This document shows positions 58,412-64,000 of a stretch of DNA of 64,000 bases, in pieces. The notes below the pieces were generated by a model. It did not search any database. It worked only from the letters and a program-made list of their open reading frames with translations, and had not been told where the DNA came from. How positions within the stretch are numbered: position 1 is the stretch's first letter; every line of letters begins with the position of its first letter. A program made the translations under genes and the position numbers. This DNA is from Haliscomenobacter sp. (lineage in GTDB: Bacteria > Bacteroidota > Bacteroidia > Chitinophagales > Saprospiraceae). The DNA lies in NCBI GenBank assembly GCA_016713275.1, contig JADJPL010000004.1, forward strand, positions 310,001 to 374,000, in the 5' to 3' direction.

Positions 58412-58813
58412 ATGAAACGAATCATAATCTCATTAATGGCAGGGGTGTTAGCCCTTGCCCCATCATCAATGCAGGCAGACCAAAACAGCGGCAGTCCTTT
58501 CCCAAATCCCCTTTCTCTAGCCTGCAAATTTTTTGTGCCCAATGCCTTCTCTCCGAATGAGGATGGCAAAAACGATGTGTTTTTGCCAGGCTTCGGCGCC
58601 GATTGCACCCTGGCAACCTACAACCTCCGGGTCTTTAATCGCTGGGGGATGCTGGTTTTTGAATCTTTAGCCCTGGAAACCGGGTGGGATGGCGAATTCA
58701 GAAACGAGCCGGCCCCACAAGGGGCTTACCTCTACTCCATCCAATACACCCTGGAAGGCGACGGAAAATCCGATATCCAGATCCAGAGTGGAGAAGTCAT
58801 TTTGCTGAGGTAA
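58412..58813 (+). CDS. Solitary T9SS type B sorting domain (CHU_C) protein
   Basis: This 133-residue protein consists of a signal peptide (residues 1-22, ALAPSSMQA), about 15 linker residues and a complete type B C-terminal sorting domain: FVPNAFSPNEDGKNDVFLPG, YNLRVFNRWGMLVFES, GWDGEFRNEPAPQGAYLYS, IQSGEVILLR. Such a domain normally ends a large secreted protein and directs it through the type IX system to the SprF-like outer membrane partner; here there is no cargo. A near-consensus box (TACCTTCG) lies about 20 bp upstream. It may be a minimal surface protein, a competitor for the T9SS machine, or a remnant. The frame is intact. Confidence 0.9.
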   Translation: MKRIIISLMAGVLALAPSSMQADQNSGSPFPNPLSLACKFFVPNAFSPNEDGKNDVFLPGFGADCTLATYNLRVFNRWGMLVFESLALETGWDGEFRNEPAPQGAYLYSIQYTLEGDGKSDIQIQSGEVILLR

Positions 58814-58823
58814 ATATTGCTGA

Positions 58824-58912
58824 GGTTAATGTTACGAGGTTACGAAGTTACGAAGTTGCGAAGTTCATTCTTCGTAACCTCGCAACCTCGCAACCTAACT
58901 TCGTAACCTCTT
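58824..58912. repeat. Inverted repeat of GTTACGAAG words between convergent genes
   Basis: Left arm: repeats of gaggttacgaagttacgaag. Right arm: cttcgtaacctcgcaacctc words. The units are 8-9 bp and occur several times in each arm. It fills the gap between the stop codons of the solitary sorting-domain gene and the TapB-like gene and could form a long bidirectional terminator-like hairpin, like the one at 29456-29545 but with a different word. Confidence 0.75.
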
Positions 58913-59599
58913 TTACTTCGTAAACGTTTGCAGCACCATCCGGGAGTCGAGGTTCCCTTTTTTGTCGAAGGTTTCGGACTTCACGACGCCAACGCCTTTG
59001 GCAAACCACTGAACCACCTTTACCGTAGTATTCACCAGCATCGTTTTGGAGCTCATCTGGTAGGAGGTGCGGAAGCAATCAAATGTTCCGGCGGGCGTGG
59101 TGACTTTCTCCTCCGCCTCGACCACGTATTCGCGAATGTCAAAGGTCATGGTCATAATGGGGGTTCCGTTCATCCCGAGCTTGATTTCGTTGTGCGAATC
59201 GGCTAGTTTTTGCCCGGCCTTCAGCGTATTCGGCAGCACTACCCCGTCGCCGGCCAGGCTTACCTCCATTTTGCCAAAGGCCTGGGTCTGGGGGCCAAGC
59301 AGGTTGGTAATATCCATGTAGACGGCATCGTCCTTGCAGACCACTTTGGTAGCCCCTTCAAAGGTGGGCTTGTTGTTTTTGTCTTTCATGGAAATCGACA
59401 TCTGAGCCTCCAGCGCGCTGCCCACCGACTTGACGTCGGTGACGACCGTTTCGGAAGAGGAGGTCAGTTTATCCTTGCCATCAAAATAGGAATATCCCAG
59501 CTTGGCGCCCTTTTTGACCGCATAAAAAGCGTCGCAGTCCTGCGTAAATGCGAACGCCGAGGACAGCATCAGAAGAAATAGAAAAGCAACTTTTTTCAT
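58913..59599 (-). CDS. TapB/DUF3108-like exported protein
   Basis: This 228-residue protein has a signal peptide (VAFLFLLMLSSAFAFTQD). The mature part begins with CDAFYAVKKGAKLGYSYFDG, and VTTPAGTFDCFRTSYQMSS plus VQWFAKGVGVVKSETFDKKG are typical of TapB/DUF3108-like beta-barrel/half-barrel proteins of Bacteroidota. The two cysteines near the termini may form a disulfide. The function is unknown. It is convergent with the sorting-domain gene. Confidence 0.8.
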   Translation of the reverse strand: MKKVAFLFLLMLSSAFAFTQDCDAFYAVKKGAKLGYSYFDGKDKLTSSSETVVTDVKSVGSALEAQMSISMKDKNNKPTFEGATKVVCKDDAVYMDITNLLGPQTQAFGKMEVSLAGDGVVLPNTLKAGQKLADSHNEIKLGMNGTPIMTMTFDIREYVVEAEEKVTTPAGTFDCFRTSYQMSSKTMLVNTTVKVVQWFAKGVGVVKSETFDKKGNLDSRMVLQTFTK

Positions 59600-59662
59600 G
59601 GTTAACGGATTTTTGGTTACGTAACAAATAGCGTTGGCTGTACTCTTTTGGGAAAGCTACCA

Positions 59663-59853
59663 GAAGCTATCTCAAAACTATAGAATATGGCGTTCTCCCC
59701 CTTTGAAGGGGGTCGGGGGGATGAAACCTATCCCCTGCACCCCGGAAGTTTCATCCCCCTAGCCCCCTTCAAAGGGGGAAAGTGCTTCATAAGCCTTTGC
59801 CATGGGGTTATGGCATGCCGCTTGCACCCTGGAAAGGGTTTTGAGATAGCTAC
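59663..59853. mobile_element. MITE-like element with nested inverted repeats
   Basis: The outer terminal repeats are AGCTATCTCAAAAC (59665-59678) and its exact complement GTTTTGAGATAGCT (59838-59851); extended to 16 bp they differ at one base. Inside is a second inverted repeat of about 31 bp (59695-59725 with 59753-59783): CCCCCTTTGAAGGGGG next to GGGGGGATGAAAC and the matching GTTTCATCCCCCTAG. The ccccctttgaaggggg word resembles a repeat common in Bacteroidota genomes. No transposase is present. The left end is 65 bp from the TapB-like start. Confidence 0.65.
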
Positions 59854-59997
59854 TAGTCAATAGACGTTGCAAAGAGCGCCTTTACCATCAACGTCCATTG
59901 CTCTCCAATTGAGGTCCCAGGCGCCAAAAATTTTGAAAAACCAACAGGCGGGTAAAGCCATTCGGCTCATTTCATTAATTTTAAGGCGGCCTCTGAT

Positions 59998-60005
59998 TAC
60001 CTTTG
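59998..60005 (+). promoter_or_regulatory. Promoter -7 box for the rsmF-like gene
   Basis: TACCTTTG, a perfect TAnnTTTG match, lies 32 bp before the ATG at 60038. Confidence 0.45.
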
Positions 60006-60037
60006 GGGCGATCCATTCATCGCTCAATTGCCTTTTC

Positions 60038-61399
60038 ATGCCCATTCCTGTTCTGCCGGAAGCCTTCGTCGAATCCATGCAGTCCCAGGTAGGGCCATCG
60101 TGGAATGCTTTTTTAACCGCACTGGCCTCCCCTTCGCCGGTTAGCATCCGTTACCTTCCCTTGAAGAAAAAAACAAGTGAAGAAAATTACGAAAAGGTAA
60201 AATGGTGTTCCAACGGAGTATATTTGCCCGAACGTCCGGTGTTCACTCTGGACCCCTCCTTTCATGCAGGGGCTTACTATGTGCAGGAGGCTTCCTCTAT
60301 GCTGATCGAAGCCGCCGTCAGCCAATTGGTTGATTTGGATGCGCCCCTGCGCGTGCTCGACCTGGCGGCAGCGCCTGGAGGCAAGAGCACCCTGCTCGCG
60401 GGCCTGATTCGTCCGGACAGCCTTCTGGTAGCCAACGAGGTCATCCGAAACCGGTACCAAACCCTTCGGTACAACCTGATCAAATGGGGATTGCCCCACG
60501 CGATGACCAGCAATCACGACAGCCGGGAATTCGGGGCGCTGGAAGGCTGGTTTGACCTTGTCCTCCTCGACGCGCCCTGCTCTGGAGAAGGGCTTTTCCG
60601 CAAAGACCCCGAAGCGGCGCGGGAATGGTCGCCCGACCACGTCCGGTTTTGCGCCAGCCGGCAAAAGCGGATATTCGCCGACGCGGCGGGTTTGGTCCGG
60701 CCGGGAGGAATCATCCTGTACAGCACCTGCACCTATAATGCCCAGGAAAACGCCGGCAACGTAGCCTGGTTTTGCCAGGAATTTGGCTATGACCACCTCC
60801 CCTTAGATTTTCCGGGCGATTGGGGTATCCTGGCGCAGGAACTAGGATACCAATGTTTCCCCCATCTGGTGAAAGGCGAAGGTTTTTTCCTGGCCGCCCT
60901 GCGAAAACAAGCCACAAGCCCCGCCAAAACCGCCAGCCTGAAGCCCGGCCGCCTCCCTGCCTGGGCGCCCCTGGCTGGCAAATGGATCGATCTGGCGAAA
61001 TCCTGCCTGGAAACCCCGGAGGCATTCTCCTTCTACGCCGACCCGGATCAAACCATCCGCGCCGTACCTAAAGCGCTGGAAGAAGACGTCCTGATTGCCG
61101 CGCAAGCCCTGAAACGCACCCATTGGGGAGTGGAAATCGGGCAAATTAAAGGCAAGGACCTCATCCCCTCGCCGGAGCTGGCGCTCAGCACAGCGATTTC
61201 CCCTGCCTTCCCGTTTGTAGAAGCCGGCAAACCAACCGCCTTGAGGTTTCTGAAAAAAGAGCAGGTGGAATTCCCGGGCACGCCAAACGGATGGACGCTT
61301 GTCCGCTACCAGGGCCTAAACCTCGGATGGGTTAAAATCATGGACCGCCGCACCAATAATTACTACCCCAAAGAATGGCGCATCCTCATGGAGGTGTAA
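60038..61399 (+). CDS. RsmF/NOL1-NOP2-family RNA (cytosine-5) methyltransferase
   Basis: From the ATG at 60038 the protein has about 453 residues. The SAM-binding motif is LRVLDLAAAPGGKSTLLAGL, the catalytic motif IV is DAPCSGEGLFRKD and motif VI YSTCTYNAQENAGNV supplies the second cysteine. A C-terminal domain (residues about 300-450, ending KIMDRRTNNYYPKEWRIL) matches the RsmF extension. The enzyme methylates cytosine-5 in RNA, by homology 16S rRNA. The frame is open upstream to 59867 but the promoter box and family start support the later ATG. Confidence 0.92.
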   Translation: MPIPVLPEAFVESMQSQVGPSWNAFLTALASPSPVSIRYLPLKKKTSEENYEKVKWCSNGVYLPERPVFTLDPSFHAGAYYVQEASSMLIEAAVSQLVDLDAPLRVLDLAAAPGGKSTLLAGLIRPDSLLVANEVIRNRYQTLRYNLIKWGLPHAMTSNHDSREFGALEGWFDLVLLDAPCSGEGLFRKDPEAAREWSPDHVRFCASRQKRIFADAAGLVRPGGIILYSTCTYNAQENAGNVAWFCQEFGYDHLPLDFPGDWGILAQELGYQCFPHLVKGEGFFLAALRKQATSPAKTASLKPGRLPAWAPLAGKWIDLAKSCLETPEAFSFYADPDQTIRAVPKALEEDVLIAAQALKRTHWGVEIGQIKGKDLIPSPELALSTAISPAFPFVEAGKPTALRFLKKEQVEFPGTPNGWTLVRYQGLNLGWVKIMDRRTNNYYPKEWRILMEV

Positions 61400-61582
61400 A
61401 CGAAAAAGCAAAAAAAGTTTGTTTACCATAAATTAATATTGCCAGGGCGATCTTCCGGGAAGGGATTCGTATTATTCCGGGCAATTTTTGCGTTACCTTG
61501 GCTTTAGGCCCTTTGACAGAGCAAAGACAGCCGAAAACTCATAAAATAGCCGCATCCGTTAACTCCGAATTCCCGTATATCC

Positions 61583-64000
61583 ATGCGTTGCACCCGCTCA
61601 TTTCGTTCCTCCTTTTCAAGGAGTTGTACTCCCCGGCCAACATTTGTTTTTCTCTTCCTGCTCATCGCACTCGCGAGCCCATGGCTCGTCGTGGGACAAA
61701 CCATCGCCACGGCACTGCCGGGGTGTTTGGATGGGGACATTTCGTCGGTGGGCGTCTCCTGCGGAATGGGCGGCACTGATTTTGGGATCGTGGGGACCGA
61801 GTTCGCCGTGCGGAATGTCGACGGCGCTGCATGTTGCCCGACAGGAGGCGACTGGAACAGTTATTTTGAGTTCTCTGCAATCAATATCTCCGGCTTTTCC
61901 AACATACAGATTTTAATGGATTACCGGGGCGCACTGACCAATGGCCACCCCAGCTTCGAAGACCAGGGAGGCCCTGCCTTCGGATGCACCAATACACCTA
62001 AAGATAATGGGCACGATCAGATCGTTTTTTTTTACTCTATTAACGGCGGGCCGTTTGTTCAATCATTGTATGTACACGGGACAACGGTGGGCGATTTCAC
62101 CGGTACCTGGAACCAAGGCGGCCTGAATGGGAATAGTTTGACTATACGGGTTTTTGCGTCCAACAAATCCCAGGACGAAGCCTTCTACTTCTCCAACCTC
62201 GTCGTTTCCGGGACGCCCAAGGCGATCAGCGCCGGACTAGACCGCACCACTTGCGGCAGCACGGCCGTAACCCTGGGCGGATCGGGAACGGGAATCTGGT
62301 CGGGGGGATCGGGAGCATTCAGCAACCCCAGTTCGCCCACCTCCAATTATACGCCATCGGCCGGAGAGCTTGGGTCTACGGTCAACTTGACGTTTCGCGG
62401 GCAGCCGGCCACGGCTACCTGCGGGGCCAGCTTTCCCGCGCCACAGGATCAAATGACCGTTACCGTAACCGCGCCCCCAAATATTACGCCGATCGCTAAC
62501 CTGTCGCGCTGCAACAGCTATACCTTGCCCGCCATCACCGGAACCAACCTGACCGCTAACCGCGCCTATTTTACCGGATCCAACGGCACGGGTACCCGCT
62601 ACAACCCCGGCCAAACCATTACCTCCAGCGCCACTTTGTTTGCCTACGACGGGGTTACCGGTTGCAGCGACCAGGAAGCCTTTACCGTAACGATAACTCC
62701 AGCCCCAAGTATTTCCTCTATCTCCAATGTATCCAGCTGCAACAGCTATACCTTGCCTGCCATTACCGGAACCAACCTGACCGCCAACCGCGCCTATTTC
62801 ACCGGGACCAATGGCACGGGTACCCGGTATAATCCCGGCCAAACCATTACTTCCAGCACGACCTTATACGCCTACGATGGAACTCCGGGTTGCAGCGACG
62901 AAGAATCCTTTTTTATAACGATTACCGCCGCCCCCCAGATCAACGCCATCGCCAATGTGGTTCGGTGCGCCAGTTATACCCTTCCGAATATCAGCGGCGC
63001 GAACCTCACGGGCAATCAGGCGTATTATACCGGAACCAGCGGCACGGGTACCCGGTATAACCCCGGCCAAACCCTTACCTCCAGCGTTACCCTGTTTGCC
63101 TGATGGGTCGCCCGGTTGCAGCGACCAGGAATCGTTTTCCGTTACGATTACCCCAGCGCCAGCCATTACCCCAATTGCCAACGTAAGCCGCTGTAACAGC
63201 TACACCCTCCCGGCGATAGCCGGGACCAACCTGACGGGCAACCAGGCCTATTTCACCGGCGCCAACGGTACGGGTACCCGGTACAATGCCGGGCAAATCC
63301 TGACGTCCAGCATCTCTTTATTCGCTTATGACGGCACTAGCGGTTGCAGCGACCAGGAAGCCTTCTCCGTCACCATCACGCAAGCTCCCAACCTCAATGC
63401 GCCGGGTAACGTCGTGCAATGCGCGAGCTACCTCCTCCCTTCCCTCACGGGGACCAACCTGACGGGCAATCAGGCCTACTTTACGGGCGCCAACGGCACG
63501 GGTACCCGCTATACGGCCGGGCAAACCCTCACTTCCAGCGTCACCCTGTTCGCCTACGACGGCGTAGCTGGCTGCAGCGACCAGGAAACCTTCTCCGTCA
63601 CCATTACCCCAGCGCCCAGCCTGGATTCGATGCCCGATTTTTCCAGCTGCAACAGCTTTACCTTACCCCCGATTACCGGAAGCAACCTGACCGGCAACCA
63701 AGGGTACTACTCCGGCCCCAACGGAACGGGAACCCGGTTTTCCCCCGGGGAAGCGTTTGCTACCGACACGGCACTGTACGTCTACGACGGTGTGCCAGGC
63801 TGCAGCGACCAGGACTCCTTTTTAATCGGCATCCTCGTGCAACCCGATCTGGCGCCCATTGCCGATACGTCCGTTTGCGGAGCCTATTCCTTACCGCCCA
63901 TCCAGGGAAGCAACCTCACGGGCAACCAGGCATACTATACCGAAACCGGCGGGAATGGAACCCAATATGTGCCTGGTCAGCAAATAACCGATTCCCTGAG
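61583..64000 (+). CDS. Large surface protein with seven or more 76-residue repeats, partial (one frame break)
   Basis: A signal peptide (TFVFLFLLIALASPWLVVGQ) leads to a unique Cys-containing domain to about 62470, then tandem repeats continuing past the window end. Each unit has C-NSYTLP, a GTNLT-(A/G)N and TGTRYNPGQ segment and a second Cys in GCSDQE. The first cysteine codons start at 62510, 62738, 62966, 63192, 63420, 63648 and 63876: the spacing is 228 bp, except 226 where the frame breaks, so two bases are missing near 63100 (restores LFAYDG). The repeats look Ig-like; a T9SS sorting domain is expected beyond the window. Probably an adhesin or matrix protein. Confidence 0.8.

Larger units (their letters stand above)
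59600..60037. other. Gap between the TapB-like gene and the rsmF-like gene
   Basis: The gap of about 440 bp holds the MITE-like element at 59663-59853, the rsmF-like promoter box at 59998-60005 and AT-rich DNA. An open frame on the minus strand (59857-60147) overlaps the next gene and has no features of a gene. Confidence 0.7.

Noticed and set aside
59857..60147. 96-codon minus-strand frame before the rsmF-like gene
   Set aside because: Overlaps the start of a certain gene on the other strand and lies over its promoter box; no homology recognised.
62470..64000. Regular repeats as a CRISPR array or mobile repeat
   Set aside because: The 228-bp period is in frame, encodes conserved residues and drifts at third positions; it is a protein repeat.

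Overview
The window looks like a chromosomal piece of a Bacteroidota bacterium, most likely of the class Saprospiria (Lewinella/Haliscomenobacter-like; this rank is inference). The support is an alternative complex III (ActA-F) linked to a caa3-type oxidase, a fused SecDF, type IX secretion (T9SS) cargo with type A and type B C-terminal sorting domains, SprB-type repeats, a DUF3098-uppP-truB cluster behind ftsX, and promoter-like TAnnTTTG boxes. No rRNA, tRNA, CRISPR array, phage or intact insertion sequence was seen.

Layout. (1) 1-17.1 kb, minus strand: one respiratory supra-operon, read from actA at 17.1 kb down through actB, actC, actD, actE, actF, oxidase subunit II (fused to an OmpA domain), subunit I, heme O synthase, two subunit III genes, subunit IV, a cysteine-less SCO-like protein, a DUF420 protein with an EF-hand loop, and a cut-off small CPMC protein. 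Together they move electrons from menaquinol to a membrane/periplasmic cytochrome chain and on to O2, with assembly factors at the 3' end. (2) 17.2-25.9 kb: thyA, a START-domain protein, a UbiD decarboxylase, an aminoacyl-tRNA-protein transferase, a di-heme cytochrome lipoprotein and the potassium channel pair ktrB/ktrA. (3) 26-30 kb: an unidentified exported protein with several frame breaks, a small membrane protein, a 2-hydroxyacid dehydrogenase and a Kbp-like BON-LysM protein. (4) 30.3-41.8 kb: secDF, a PorE-like envelope protein (TPR, PD40, CRD, OmpA) and a ~2000-residue T9SS adhesin. (5) 42-50.2 kb: leuS, an unknown lipoprotein, an SGNH esterase, a coiled-coil membrane protein, ftsX, DUF3098, uppP and truB. 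(6) 50.2-61.4 kb: a MoxR ATPase/VWA pair, a MazG-like pyrophosphohydrolase, a sulfatase, arginine decarboxylase, an alpha/beta hydrolase, gpsA, a solitary T9SS type B sorting domain, a TapB-like protein and an RsmF-like methyltransferase. (7) 61.6 kb to the end: the start of a cell-surface protein with an exact 228-bp (76-residue) repeat.

The most striking biology is the cytochrome oxidase subunit II that carries a peptidoglycan-binding-type OmpA domain, the envelope/T9SS proteins (solitary sorting domain, giant adhesin, 76-residue repeats), and two short elements with terminal inverted repeats (MITE-like). A second thread concerns sequence quality. At least a dozen genes, including essential ones (leuS, secDF), are broken by one- or two-base indels, mostly one base missing from a short homopolymer, and two carry in-frame stops. 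This looks more like residual sequencing error than gene decay, so I annotate these genes over their full span and give the break points.
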